DNA of 64,000 nt from AC-49 sp963817035 (GTDB lineage Bacteria > Actinomycetota > Thermoleophilia > Solirubrobacterales > Solirubrobacteraceae): the NCBI GenBank assembly GCA_963817035.1, contig CAWFMM010000004.1:1302001-1366000 (forward strand). Direction: 5' to 3'. Shown one piece after another: positions 49,810 through 58,294 of this stretch (its first letter is position 1; every line of letters starts with the position of its first letter). The position numbers were made by a program, and so were the translations under genes. The notes under the pieces were generated by a model, which had not been told where the DNA came from, ran no database searches, and saw only the letters and a program-made list of their open reading frames with translations.

Positions 49810-50670
49810 ATGCCCGCCACGCTGATAGACGGCAAGGCCGTCGCCGCCCGCCTCCGCGCCCAGATCACCACCGATGTCGAGGAGTTCGTGGCGCAGCACG
49901 GGTATCCGCCGGGGCTCGCGACCGTCCTCGTCGGGGACGACCCGGCGTCGGCCGTCTACGTGGCCGGCAAGCAGCGGGCGTGTGCCGAGGTCGGTATCGC
50001 AGGCTTCAACCACCCGCTGGCCGCCGACACGTCGCGCGGGGATCTCGTGGGACTGATCGAGACGCTCAACAGCGACGACGAGGTCAGCGGGATCCTCTGT
50101 CAGCTGCCGCTTCCCGGCCACCTCGACGGCGTCGAGATCACCGGCCTGATCGATGCCGGCAAGGACGTCGACGGTCTCACCGTGGCCAGTGCCGGCCGCC
50201 TGGCCATCGGCGTTGCGGGCCTGCGACCGTGCACGCCGACCGGGGTCATGATCCTGCTCGAGGAGGTCGCCGCGCAGCTCGAGGGTGCCGAGTGCGTCGT
50301 CGTTGGGCGCTCGAACCTGTTCGGCAAGCCGATGGCCCAGCTCCTGCTGGGCGCAAACGCGACCGTCACGACCTGCCACTCCCGCACCCGCGATCTCGCT
50401 GGCGTATGCCGGCGCGCGGACGTGCTGATCGCCGCGGTCGGGCGTAAGGAGATGGTCCGCGGCGACTGGATCAAGCCGGGAGCGATCGTGATCGACGTGG
50501 GGATGAACCGCACCGATGAGGGGCTGTTCGGCGACGTCGCGTTCGACGAGGCGGTGGAGGTCGCGTCGGCGATCACGCCGGTTCCGGGCGGCGTCGGCCC
50601 GATGACGATCGCCTGCCTGATGCTCAACACGCTGACCGCAGCGCGCGCGGCGATCGCCGCGCCGGCCTGA
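49810..50670 (+). CDS. folD: Methylenetetrahydrofolate dehydrogenase / methenyltetrahydrofolate cyclohydrolase
   Basis: 286 residues. 'LATVLVGDDPASAVYVAGKQRAC' contains the catalytic Tyr and Lys; 'GILCQLPLPGHLD', 'KDVDGLTVASAGRL', 'PCTPTGVMILLEE', the NADP loop 'VVVGRSNLFGKPMAQLLL' and 'ITPVPGGVGPMTIACLM' follow. It interconverts one-carbon forms of tetrahydrofolate. A -10 TAGCCT (49797-49802), 7 bases before the ATG, implies a leaderless transcript. Confidence 0.97.
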   Translation: MPATLIDGKAVAARLRAQITTDVEEFVAQHGYPPGLATVLVGDDPASAVYVAGKQRACAEVGIAGFNHPLAADTSRGDLVGLIETLNSDDEVSGILCQLPLPGHLDGVEITGLIDAGKDVDGLTVASAGRLAIGVAGLRPCTPTGVMILLEEVAAQLEGAECVVVGRSNLFGKPMAQLLLGANATVTTCHSRTRDLAGVCRRADVLIAAVGRKEMVRGDWIKPGAIVIDVGMNRTDEGLFGDVAFDEAVEVASAITPVPGGVGPMTIACLMLNTLTAARAAIAAPA

Positions 50671-50671
50671 C

Positions 50672-51094
50672 ATGCGGCGCCTGCGCGCGGCCGACTGGAT
50701 CGTCGGTCTGGCGGCGGTGGTCGTCGCGGTACTGACGTCCCTGCCGTGGTTTCAGGGGGCCAGTGGATGGTCGTCGCTGGGGTGGGCAGGCGACATCGTC
50801 GTCGCCCTGGCCGTGGTGGCGAGCCTCGGCAGCTGCGCGACGATCGCGGCCGACCGTGCGCCGTCGGTTCAGGTCATCACCGCGACGGGCGCGACCGTCG
50901 CCTCGGCGGTCGCCACGTTCGTCGCGGGATTCCAGGTCATCGGCGCCTCCGGCGTTCGTGGCACGGGCTATGCGACCGTAGCCTCGCTGGCCCTGCTGAC
51001 GGTCGCCTGCTGGCGCTCGATGGGCGACGAACGCACCGACTCCGCAACGAGCGTCTATACGCCACCGCCGGCGCGCCCTGCACCGCCGGAGTGA
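50672..51094 (+). CDS. Small membrane protein, likely coupled to folD
   Basis: 140 residues with about four membrane segments: 'WIVGLAAVVVAVLTSLPWF', 'GDIVVALAVVASLGSCATIAA', 'ATGATVASAVATFVAGFQVIG' and 'GYATVASLALLTVACW', then a Pro-rich tail. It starts one base after the folD stop. The topology and 'LPWF' after the first segment resemble the protein encoded next (51140), so the pair may be related. Unknown function. Confidence 0.65.
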   Translation: MRRLRAADWIVGLAAVVVAVLTSLPWFQGASGWSSLGWAGDIVVALAVVASLGSCATIAADRAPSVQVITATGATVASAVATFVAGFQVIGASGVRGTGYATVASLALLTVACWRSMGDERTDSATSVYTPPPARPAPPE

Positions 51095-51139
51095 GGTGTA
51101 GGCTCGCGCCACACCTACCCGACGACCGGGGGAGAAGCA

Positions 51140-51844
51140 ATGGATTTGGACCGTTTGAAGAATGAAGAGAAAGTGGCCATTGGGGCCGGGATCGTTCTCT
51201 TCATCAGCTTGTTCCTGAAGTGGTACGGGGTTGACTTCGGTGGCACGACAAACTCCGGAATCACCATCCCCGGGTTCAGCGCAAGCGTGAGCGGCTGGAC
51301 GGCGTTCAGCTACACCGACCTGTGGATCTTCCTGCTGTTCGCGTTGACCGTCGGCGCGTTCGCGCTGCGGGCGACGAACAACGAGGACAGGTCGCCGCTA
51401 CCGTTGAGCGGGATCGCCGCCGGCCTGTCGATCTGGGTCGCGGTTCTGGTTGTCTATCGCGTGATCATCAACAAGCCGGGCCCGAGTGGCATCGACACGA
51501 AGCTCGGCGCATGGATCGGCTTGATCGCAAGCATCGTCCTCGCGGTCGCGTGGGTCCGCGCGGCGATGCTCGAAGGCTCGCTCAACGAGTTGCGTGACAA
51601 GGCCCAGGGCATGGCCGCGAGCCGCGGTGGTACCGGCGGCGCCCCTGCCGCACCCGCGGCGCCCGGTCCTCCGGCTCCGGCAGCGCCCGCTGCCGTTTCG
51701 CCGCCGCCCCCGGCTGCCGCGCCGCCACCACCTCCGCCGCCGGCTGCTCCGGCGCCGCCCCCGCTCCCGCCACCTCCGGCTGCCGCGCCGCCCGTGCCGC
51801 CGGTCCCGCCGGCTCCGGGCCCGCCGCAGCCGCCCACCGCGTAG
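51140..51844 (+). CDS. Membrane protein with long Pro/Ala-rich C-terminal tail
   Basis: 234 residues with GGGGGAGAAG before the ATG. Four membrane segments: 'AIGAGIVLFISLFLKWYGV', 'LWIFLLFALTVGAFAL', 'GIAAGLSIWVAVLVVYRVI' and 'LGAWIGLIASIVLAVAWVRAAM'. Residues about 160-234 are almost only Pro, Ala, Gly and Val. The short loop after the first segment is Gly/Thr/Ser-rich and probably outside; the tail is then cytoplasmic. No family recognised beyond general actinobacterial four-pass proteins. This gene has a leader with a ribosome site, unlike many neighbours. Confidence 0.7.
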   Translation: MDLDRLKNEEKVAIGAGIVLFISLFLKWYGVDFGGTTNSGITIPGFSASVSGWTAFSYTDLWIFLLFALTVGAFALRATNNEDRSPLPLSGIAAGLSIWVAVLVVYRVIINKPGPSGIDTKLGAWIGLIASIVLAVAWVRAAMLEGSLNELRDKAQGMAASRGGTGGAPAAPAAPGPPAPAAPAAVSPPPPAAAPPPPPPPAAPAPPPLPPPPAAAPPVPPVPPAPGPPQPPTA

Positions 51845-51892
51845 TACCCGCATCTCCCTCGGCGGCGGCCGGTGCATATCATCGGCCGCCGC

Positions 51893-52180
51893 ATGATCGA
51901 TTCAAAACAGGTCCTCCACGTCGCCCGGCTCGCACGTCTGGAACTTGACGATGACGAGGTCGCGCGCATGGTCACCGAGCTCAGCGGCGTGCTCGCGCAC
52001 ATCGAGAAGATCGACGAGCTCGATCTCGAGGGTGTCGCGCCCACCACGCACGTCGTCGCGGTCTCCGGCGGGCTGCGCCCCGACGTCGTGAAGCCGTCGC
52101 TGGAGCGCGACGTCGCGCTCGCCTCCGCCCCCGATGTCGCCGACGACGGCTTCCGCGTCCCGAGCCCGCAGGCGGGGTGA
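51893..52180 (+). CDS. gatC: Asp/Glu-tRNA amidotransferase subunit C
   Basis: 95 residues: 'VLHVARLARLELDDDEVARMV', 'LSGVLAHIEKIDELDLEGVAPTTHVV' (in part) and 'LRPDVVKPSLERDVALASAPD' match GatC, which wraps around GatA and GatB. A -10 TATCAT (51877-51882) lies 10 bases before the ATG, so this is the start of the gatCAB operon. Confidence 0.95.
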   Translation: MIDSKQVLHVARLARLELDDDEVARMVTELSGVLAHIEKIDELDLEGVAPTTHVVAVSGGLRPDVVKPSLERDVALASAPDVADDGFRVPSPQAG

Positions 52181-52182
52181 GC

Positions 52183-53604
52183 ATGGACGACGTGATCGCC
52201 CTGTCGGCCGCCCAGGCTGCCGACCGCGTCGCATCGGGCGACCTCGACCCGCGCGAGCTGTTCGAGGCCTACCGCGTCCGCGCCGCCGCCGACGACCTCA
52301 ACGCCTTCACGTGGGTGGCGCAGGAAGCGCCCGACACGCACGTCGCCGGCCCGCTCGGCGGCGTTCCGCTCGCGGTCAAGGACCTGTTCTGCACCGAGGG
52401 TGTACCCAGCCAGTCCGGTTCGAAGATCCTCGAGGGCTATTGCCCGCCGTACACCGCGTCGGTCGTCGCCCAGCTCGCCGCGGCCGGGGCGCCGCTCCTG
52501 GGCAAGACCAACCAGGACGAGTTCGCGATGGGCTCGTCGACCGAGAACTGCGCCTTCGGCCCGGTGCTCAACCCGTGGGCGCGCGACCGCGTGCCCGGCG
52601 GCTCGAGCGGCGGCAGCGCCGCGGCCGTCGCCGCCGGCCTCGCCCCGTGGGCGCTCGGCACCGACACCGGCGGCTCGATTCGCCAGCCGGCCGCGCTGTG
52701 CGGGATCGTCGGGCTCAAGCCGACCTACGGCTCCGTCTCGCGCTACGGGATGATCGCCTTCGCCTCATCGCTGGACCAGGCCGGCCCGCTGACGCGCGAC
52801 GTCACCGACGCCGCGTTGCTGCTCGCCCACATGACCGGCGACGACCCACTCGACGCCACGGCGGTCGGCCATCCCGACCAGATCGCGCTGCCCACCGCGC
52901 AGCGCCTCGACGGCATCCGCCTCGGCGTTCCGCAGGAGCTCACCGGCGACGGCGTCGAGCCCGGCGTGATGGAGGCGTTCGAGGCGACCGTCGCGCGGGC
53001 CCGCGAGCTCGGCGCGACGATCGAGCAGGTCTCGCTGCCCCACGCCGACTACGGCCTCAGCGCCTACTACGTGCTCGCGCCGGCCGAAGCGTCGTCGAAC
53101 CTCGCGCGCTTCGACGGCGTGCGCTACGGGCTGCGCGCCGATGCCGAGGACCTCACCGGCATGTACACCCGCACGCGCCACGACGGCTTCGGGACCGAGG
53201 TCAAGCGGCGCATCCTGATCGGTACCTACGCGCTGTCGTCGGGCTACTACGACGCCTACTACGGCCGCGCCCAGAAGGTCCGCACGAAGATCGCCGACGA
53301 CTTTCGCACCGCGTTCTCGAGCGTCGATCTCGTGATCACGCCGACGAGCCCGGGCGTCGCGTTCGGGCTCGGCGCGAAGACCGCAGACCCGCTGGCGATG
53401 TACCTCAACGACTACTTCACCGTCCCGATCTCGCTCGCCGGTCTGCCGGCGATCTCGATCCCGTGTGGTCTCAGCGAGGGCCTGCCGGTCGGCTTCCAGA
53501 TCGCCGGTCCGGCGTTCAGTGAGAACCGGATCCTCGACGCCGCCTACGCGCTCGAGCAGGCGATCGGCTTCGAATTGACCCCCGCCCGCCCCGCGTTCGC
53601 ATGA
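52183..53604 (+). CDS. gatA: Asp/Glu-tRNA amidotransferase subunit A
   Basis: 473 residues from the ATG at 52183, which has GGGGTGA upstream; a GTG at 52177 overlapping the gatC stop is an alternative (475 residues). Amidase signature: catalytic Lys in 'PLAVKDLFCTEGVPSQSGS', Ser in 'VPGGSSGGSAAAVAAGLAPWALG' (in part) and 'TDTGGSIRQPAALCGIVGLKPTYG' (in part). It releases ammonia from glutamine for transfer to misacylated tRNA on GatB. Couples to gatB by ATGA. Confidence 0.97.
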   Translation: MDDVIALSAAQAADRVASGDLDPRELFEAYRVRAAADDLNAFTWVAQEAPDTHVAGPLGGVPLAVKDLFCTEGVPSQSGSKILEGYCPPYTASVVAQLAAAGAPLLGKTNQDEFAMGSSTENCAFGPVLNPWARDRVPGGSSGGSAAAVAAGLAPWALGTDTGGSIRQPAALCGIVGLKPTYGSVSRYGMIAFASSLDQAGPLTRDVTDAALLLAHMTGDDPLDATAVGHPDQIALPTAQRLDGIRLGVPQELTGDGVEPGVMEAFEATVARARELGATIEQVSLPHADYGLSAYYVLAPAEASSNLARFDGVRYGLRADAEDLTGMYTRTRHDGFGTEVKRRILIGTYALSSGYYDAYYGRAQKVRTKIADDFRTAFSSVDLVITPTSPGVAFGLGAKTADPLAMYLNDYFTVPISLAGLPAISIPCGLSEGLPVGFQIAGPAFSENRILDAAYALEQAIGFELTPARPAFA

Positions 53605-55043
53605 GCGAGGCAGCCACCGGCTACGAGGCGGTCATCGGCCTCGAGATCCACGTCCAGCTCTCGACGCAGACGAAGATGTTCTGCGGCTGCGGGCTGAGCT
53701 TCGGCGAGCCACCGAACACGCGTACGTGCCCGATCTGCCTCGGCCTGCCCGGCACGTTGCCGGTGGCCAACGAGCGGGCGATCGAGTTCGGCATCGCACT
53801 CGGCCTGGCGCTGGGCTGCGAGCTTGCGCCGCGGTCGGTCTTTCACCGCAAGAACTACTTCTATCCCGATCTGCCCAAGGGCTACCAGATCAGCCAGTAC
53901 GACGAACCGCTGTGCCTCGGCGGCCACCTCGGCGACGTACGCATCCATCGGGTGCACCTCGAAGAGGACGCGGCGAAGCTCATCCACGCCGGATCGAGCG
54001 GGCGGATCCACGGCTCGCAGTACAGCGTCGTCGACTTCAACCGCGGCGGAACGCCGCTGGCCGAGATCGTGACCGAGCCCGATCTGCACTCGGCGGCGCA
54101 GGCGCGTGAGTGGCTGACGCTGCTGCGCGCCACCGTTCGGCGCCTGGGCGTGTCCGACGTGAACATGGAGGAGGGCTCGCTGCGCGTCGACGCGAACATC
54201 TCGATCCGCCCGGTCGGCACCGACACGCTGGGCACGAAGACCGAGCTCAAGAACATGAACTCGTTTCGCTTCGTCGAGCGTGGAATCACGGCCGAGATCA
54301 AGCGCCAGAAGGCGATCGTCGCCGGGGGCGGTGAGGTCCAGCAGGAGACCCTGCACTTCGACCCGGCCGACGGCTCGATCACGTCGCTGCGCTCCAAGGA
54401 GGAGGCGCACGACTACCGCTACTTCCCTGAGCCCGACCTGATCCCGGTCGATGTCGCCGGCGAGCTGATCGAGCGCATCCGCGCCTCGCTGCCCGAGCTG
54501 CCCGCCGCGCGCGCGGCGCGGCTGCAGAACGAGTACTCGCTCGCCGCTGACTCCGCCGGCACGCTCGCGTTCCGCACCGACCTCGGGGACTACTACGAGG
54601 CCGCGGTCACTGCCGCGCCTGACGGGACCGACCCGCAGGCGGTCGCGAACTGGGCGATCAACGAGCTCGTGGCGCGGATCGGCGACGAGGACCCGGCCGA
54701 CTCGAAGGTCACGCCGGTGGCGCTCGGCGCGCTCGTCGCGATGGTCGGCGCCGGCGAGATCAACCAGGGCGCCGCGCGCCAGGTCCTCGACCGCCTCGTC
54801 GCCGGCGGCGGCGACCCGAAGGCGATCGTCGAGGCCGAGAACCTCGGTGCGGTCGGCGAGGGCCACGAGCTGCGCGCGATCGTCCAGGCCGCGCTCGACG
54901 CCGACCCCGACGTCACCGCCCGCCTGCGCGACGGCGACATGAAGCCGATCGGCGTCGTCATCGGCCACGTCATGCGCGAGACCAAGGGCCGCGCCGACGG
55001 CAAGCAGGTCACAGCGCTCGTGCGCGAGATCCTCGCGGGCTGA
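53601..55043 (+). CDS. gatB: Asp/Glu-tRNA amidotransferase subunit B
   Basis: 480 residues: 'YEAVIGLEIHVQLSTQTKMFCGC', 'RTCPICLGLPGTLPVAN' (Cys ligands for zinc), 'FHRKNYFYPDLPKGYQISQY', 'DFNRGGTPLAEIVTEPD' and 'KTELKNMNSFRFVERGI' define the kinase-like core; the helical and YqeY-like tail ends 'GRADGKQVTALVREILAG'. The last 71 bases of the gene are repeated almost exactly at 55712-55782. Confidence 0.97.
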   Translation: MSEAATGYEAVIGLEIHVQLSTQTKMFCGCGLSFGEPPNTRTCPICLGLPGTLPVANERAIEFGIALGLALGCELAPRSVFHRKNYFYPDLPKGYQISQYDEPLCLGGHLGDVRIHRVHLEEDAAKLIHAGSSGRIHGSQYSVVDFNRGGTPLAEIVTEPDLHSAAQAREWLTLLRATVRRLGVSDVNMEEGSLRVDANISIRPVGTDTLGTKTELKNMNSFRFVERGITAEIKRQKAIVAGGGEVQQETLHFDPADGSITSLRSKEEAHDYRYFPEPDLIPVDVAGELIERIRASLPELPAARAARLQNEYSLAADSAGTLAFRTDLGDYYEAAVTAAPDGTDPQAVANWAINELVARIGDEDPADSKVTPVALGALVAMVGAGEINQGAARQVLDRLVAGGGDPKAIVEAENLGAVGEGHELRAIVQAALDADPDVTARLRDGDMKPIGVVIGHVMRETKGRADGKQVTALVREILAG

Positions 55044-55063
55044 GCAGGGCCACGGGAGCGTCT

Positions 55064-55086
55064 GGACTCGCTCGGAGCGAGCGTCC
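55064..55086 (+). terminator. Hairpin after gatB
   Basis: CTCGCT (55067-55072) pairs with AGCGAG (55076-55081), flanked by GGA and TCC that can extend the stem with one bulge. It lies 23 bases after the gatB stop and has no U tail. Confidence 0.35.
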
Positions 55087-55109
55087 GAGGATCGACCTAC
55101 AAGACCGCG

Positions 55110-55592
55110 GCGGCGACGCGGCGGCGCCGGCGGGGCCGTCCGCCGGGCGGCCGCGACGAGTTCGCGCTCGATCTGTGGCAGGACGGTCACGGCGCATCCT
55201 CGATCCGGGCGCGCCACTTGGCCAGCTGACGCGCTTGCGCATGACCTGCTCCGAGCACGTCAGCTCCTGCGCGATCTCCGGGTAGCTGCGCTCCTCCAGA
55301 ACACGGGCAACGACCGCGTCACGAGTTTGTGTCTCGCGATCCCGAACAACCACGCCGCCCATGGACCGCGCGGCGCGTTTCCGGCTCGAACGCCGGCCCG
55401 CGCGGCGGCGAAGATCTCCGCCGTCAGGTCGGCTGCGACGTCGCCGGTCGGGACTCAGCGGACGAGAATCGCCAGGACCGGCTGCTCGTAGCGGCGGTAG
55501 AGCTCGCCGAACGCCTCGGGTTCCTTCATCGCCGCGCGCAACAGGGCGTCGTCGTCGAGATCTCCGAGGCTCACAACCAGTACGTCGGGCAT
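55110..55592 (-). pseudogene. Decayed ECF sigma factor gene with start of its partner gene
   Basis: Minus strand. From ATG 55592: 'MPDVLVVSLGDLDDDALLRA' and 'EAFGELYRRYEQPVLAILVR', the start of sigma region 2, then a stop. In other frames region 2 continues ('ADLTAEIFAAARAG', 'PWAAWLFGIARHKL'), and region 4 is recognisable at about 55325-55225 ('DAVVARVLEERSYPEIAQEL', 'TCSEQVMRKRVS', then 'ALAKWRARIEDAP' and a stop). The linker between regions 2 and 4 is missing. A GTG overlapping that stop begins 'VTVLPQIERELVAAARR', probably the start of a downstream partner gene that is cut off. Several frameshifts plus a deletion show a pseudogene. Confidence 0.65.
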
Positions 55593-55631
55593 CGTGCGCA
55601 ACTCTGACCAATCCGCCCAGATGAACAGAAC

Positions 55632-55703
55632 AGGGGTCAGACCCCTCGATGTGTGGCGACTGAGATCTTCTGCGCCGCTGCGTGTGCAGGGGGTCTGACC
55701 CCT
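55632..55703. repeat. 72-bp dyad repeat element, copy 2
   Basis: AGGGGTCAGACCCCT (55632-55646) and its inverted form (55688-55703, one extra G) flank a core with GCGACTGAGATCT, shared with copy 1 at 30424-30494. It lies between the upstream side of the decayed sigma gene and the duplicated gatB end. Confidence 0.75.
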
Positions 55704-55711
55704 CAAGAGTC

Positions 55712-55782
55712 TGCGCGGGACCAAGGGCCGCGCCGACGGTAAGCAGGTCACAGCGCTCGTGCGCGAGATCCTCGCGGGCTGA
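55712..55782 (+). repeat. Duplicate of the gatB 3' end
   Basis: 71 bases match 54973-55043 (end of gatB including its TGA) with two differences (A/G at 55719 region, C/T at 55740). It begins 8 bases after the dyad element. It encodes the last GatB residues in no open gene, so it is a non-functional copy. Confidence 0.85.
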
Positions 55783-56088
55783 GGCGGTGTTTCGCGCGCG
55801 GCGCGACTCGACCGATGGGCCGCACACCCGACTGAAGACTTGGACCGCTGGCCAGTGGTGCAATCGCCCGCACCGGTCATGATCCGTGCCATGAACAACG
55901 TCGCTGCCGTCAACCGCGTCCTCCTGATCCACGACACGCCGGGGCGCGTGAAGGGGGGTGCCGCAAAGATTCGCCGGTACCGCCTCGCCCGAGTCGGCCT
56001 CGGCGCCGCCACGCGGGCAGGCGACTCGGCACCGAGCAGGCGCCGCTGACCGCCGTCGCCGCCGCGCCGCCGGAGTAGAATCGGCGCG
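55783..56088. other. Intergenic region, no gene recognised
   Basis: About 300 bases after the duplicated gatB end. Short open frames have no recognisable pattern. The last 15 bases contain the -10 TAGAAT (56076-56081) for the small membrane protein at 56089. Confidence 0.4.
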
Positions 56089-56271
56089 ATGGAGACCGAA
56101 GAGAAGTCCGGCGGCGGCCTCGGCCGCACCGTCATTGCGGTCGTCGTGCTGGCCCTCGCGGCCTATGTGCTGTTCCACCTCGTGCTCGGCGTCATCTCTG
56201 CCGTCGCGGGCTTCGTGGTCATCGTGGCGGCGGTCGTCGGGATCGTCTGGGCGCTGCGCGTCCTGCTCTGA
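56089..56271 (+). CDS. Small membrane protein
   Basis: 60 residues. A polar start ('METEEKSGGGLGRT') leads to two adjoining hydrophobic segments ('VIAVVVLALAAYVLFHLV' and 'VISAVAGFVVIVAAVVGIVWAL'). A -10 TAGAAT lies 7 bases before the ATG. It precedes the zinc-ribbon membrane protein by 5 bases and is probably co-transcribed. No family recognised. Confidence 0.65.
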   Translation: METEEKSGGGLGRTVIAVVVLALAAYVLFHLVLGVISAVAGFVVIVAAVVGIVWALRVLL

Positions 56272-56276
56272 GGCCG

Positions 56277-56561
56277 ATGTTCTACATCGTCATCGCGCTG
56301 TTGTTCGGCTTGGCCGGCGGCCTCGTCGGGCGCAGCAAGGGCAGCTCGTTCGTCATCTGGTTCCTCATCGCGGCCGTCGTCCCGATGATGGGGCTGATCG
56401 CGGCGCTGCTCTATCGCCACGAGGGGGACGAGCCCGATCGGGCCTGTCCGCGCTGTCACACCCGGTGCAAGGTTTACGCCGCGATCTGCACCCGGTGCGG
56501 GATGGAGCTCGAGTATCCCGAAGAACAGCGCAGCGCTACCATCGGTAACGCAGCCGCGTGA
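56277..56561 (+). CDS. Membrane protein with C-terminal zinc ribbon
   Basis: 94 residues: two membrane segments ('FYIVIALLFGLAGGLVG', 'FVIWFLIAAVVPMMGLIAALLY') followed by 'CPRCHTRCKVYAAICTRCG', two CxxC pairs that should bind one zinc ion in the cytoplasm. This architecture is common in actinobacteria; the function is unknown. It lies directly before ilvB (45 bases). Confidence 0.75.
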   Translation: MFYIVIALLFGLAGGLVGRSKGSSFVIWFLIAAVVPMMGLIAALLYRHEGDEPDRACPRCHTRCKVYAAICTRCGMELEYPEEQRSATIGNAAA

Positions 56562-56606
56562 GCGGCTGATTCGTTCTTTTCCGAGCAGATCGAGAGGAGG
56601 TCGCGC

Positions 56607-58283
56607 ATGCGAGCGGTCGATGCAGTCATTGAATGTCTGAAGGCAGAAGGTGTGGACGTCGTATTCGGCCTCCCCGGCGGAGCCAACATCCCGACCTACG
56701 ACGCGCTCGTCGACGGCGGCATCCGCCACGTCCTCGTGCGCCACGAGGCCGGCGGCGGCCATGCGGCGGCCGGCTACGCCAAGGCGACCGGCAAGGTCGG
56801 CGTCTGCCTCGCCACGTCAGGCCCCGGGGCGACCAACGTCGTCACGCCGATCGTCGACGCGATGATGGACTCCGTGCCGACCGTGTTCATCACCGGTCAG
56901 GTGCGCACCGATCTGCTCGGCACCGACGGCTTCCAGGAGACCGACGTGATCGGGATCACGATGCCGGTCTGCAAGCACTCGTTCATGATCCAGCACCCGC
57001 TGGAGCTGCCACGGGCGATCCACGAGGCGTTCTACCTCGCCTCGACCGGCCGCCCGGGCCCGGTGATCATCGATGTCCCGACCGATCTTTCGCGCGCCGA
57101 CATCCCGTACGAGCCGGTCACCGATATCCGCCTGCCCGGCTATCAGCCGACGCTCGAGGGCAACACCAAGCAGATCCGCCAGGCGGCGAAGGCGCTGGCT
57201 GCGGCGCGGCGCCCGGTGCTCTACGTCGGCGGCGGGGTCATCAACGCCAACGGCGCAAGCGAGCTGACCGAGTTCGCCCGCTCCGATCGCTTCCCGGTCA
57301 CCTGCACGCTGATGGGCCTGGGTGCGTTCCCGGCCTCCGACGAGCGTTGGCTGGGCATGCTCGGGATGCACGGCACGCGCACGGCGAACTATGCGATGGA
57401 CGAGGCGGACCTGATCTGCGCGATCGGCGCGCGCTTCGATGACCGCATCACCGGCAAGCTGAGCGAGTTCGCTCCGCGAGCGAAGTTCATCCACATCGAC
57501 ATCGATCCGGCCGAGATCTCCAAGAATGTCCCGGCGCACATCCCGATCGTCGGCGACGCGCGCCACATCCTGGCCAAGCTGATCGTCGAGTACCGGGCCC
57601 TGGACACCGATCCGGCGCGCCTCGAGGAGTGGTGGACACGGATCCACGGGTGGCAGGAGAAGCACCCGCTGCGCTACGAGGACTCCGAGGGGACCGAGAT
57701 CAAGCCGCAGCGCCTGTGCCAGGCGCTGTACGAGGCGACCGGGGGCGACGCGATCGTCTCAACCGACATCGGCCAGCATCAGATGTGGGCGGCCCAGTAC
57801 TACAACTTCGAGAAGCCGCGCCGATGGCTGCAGTCGGGTGGCCTGGGAACGATGGGCTTCGGCCTGCCCGCCGCGATGGGGGCGAAGGTCGGCTGCCCGG
57901 ATGCGACCGTCGTCTGCCTGACCGGGGATGGCTCGGTCCAGATGAACATGCAGGAGCTGAGCACCTGCGCCCAGGAGGGCATCGACATCAAGGTGATCAT
58001 CTCCAACAACGGCTACCTGGGCATGGTCCGCCAGTGGCAGGAGCTGTTCTGGGACAAGCGCTACAGCCAGGTCGACATGGGCACGTTCCCCGACTTCGTC
58101 AAGCTCGCCGACGCCCACGGGGCGACCGGCCTGCGGCTCGAGGACAAGACCACGCTGGTCGAGGATCTGAAGGCCGCGATCGCGACGCCGGGACCGGTCA
58201 TGGTCGACGTGCGCGTGACCCGCGAGGAGAACGTGTACCCGATGATCGCGCCCGGCGAGCCGGCCCGCGACATGGTCGGATGA
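56607..58283 (+). CDS. ilvB: Acetolactate synthase large subunit
   Basis: 558 residues with a strong Shine-Dalgarno GAGAGGAGGT. ThDP enzyme in three domains: the catalytic Glu in 'VRHEAGGGHAAAGYAKATG', 'TSGPGATNVVTPIVDAMMDS', the FAD/central domain ('MLGMHGTRTANYAMDEADL', 'GARFDDRITGKL', 'IHIDIDPAEISKN') and the ThDP domain 'CLTGDGSVQMNMQELSTC' with 'NNGYLGMVRQWQELF'. It makes acetolactate or acetohydroxybutyrate for Val, Leu and Ile. Coupled to ilvN. Confidence 0.97.
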   Translation: MRAVDAVIECLKAEGVDVVFGLPGGANIPTYDALVDGGIRHVLVRHEAGGGHAAAGYAKATGKVGVCLATSGPGATNVVTPIVDAMMDSVPTVFITGQVRTDLLGTDGFQETDVIGITMPVCKHSFMIQHPLELPRAIHEAFYLASTGRPGPVIIDVPTDLSRADIPYEPVTDIRLPGYQPTLEGNTKQIRQAAKALAAARRPVLYVGGGVINANGASELTEFARSDRFPVTCTLMGLGAFPASDERWLGMLGMHGTRTANYAMDEADLICAIGARFDDRITGKLSEFAPRAKFIHIDIDPAEISKNVPAHIPIVGDARHILAKLIVEYRALDTDPARLEEWWTRIHGWQEKHPLRYEDSEGTEIKPQRLCQALYEATGGDAIVSTDIGQHQMWAAQYYNFEKPRRWLQSGGLGTMGFGLPAAMGAKVGCPDATVVCLTGDGSVQMNMQELSTCAQEGIDIKVIISNNGYLGMVRQWQELFWDKRYSQVDMGTFPDFVKLADAHGATGLRLEDKTTLVEDLKAAIATPGPVMVDVRVTREENVYPMIAPGEPARDMVG

Positions 58284-58294
58284 CGGAGGTCACC

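Noticed and set aside
51610..51840. Tandem DNA repeat in the Pro/Ala-rich stretch
   Set aside because: It is coding low-complexity sequence with varied codons, not a DNA-level repeat.
56562..56606. Leader peptide or attenuator before ilvB
   Set aside because: The gap is only 45 bases with a normal ribosome site and no run of Leu, Val or Ile codons.
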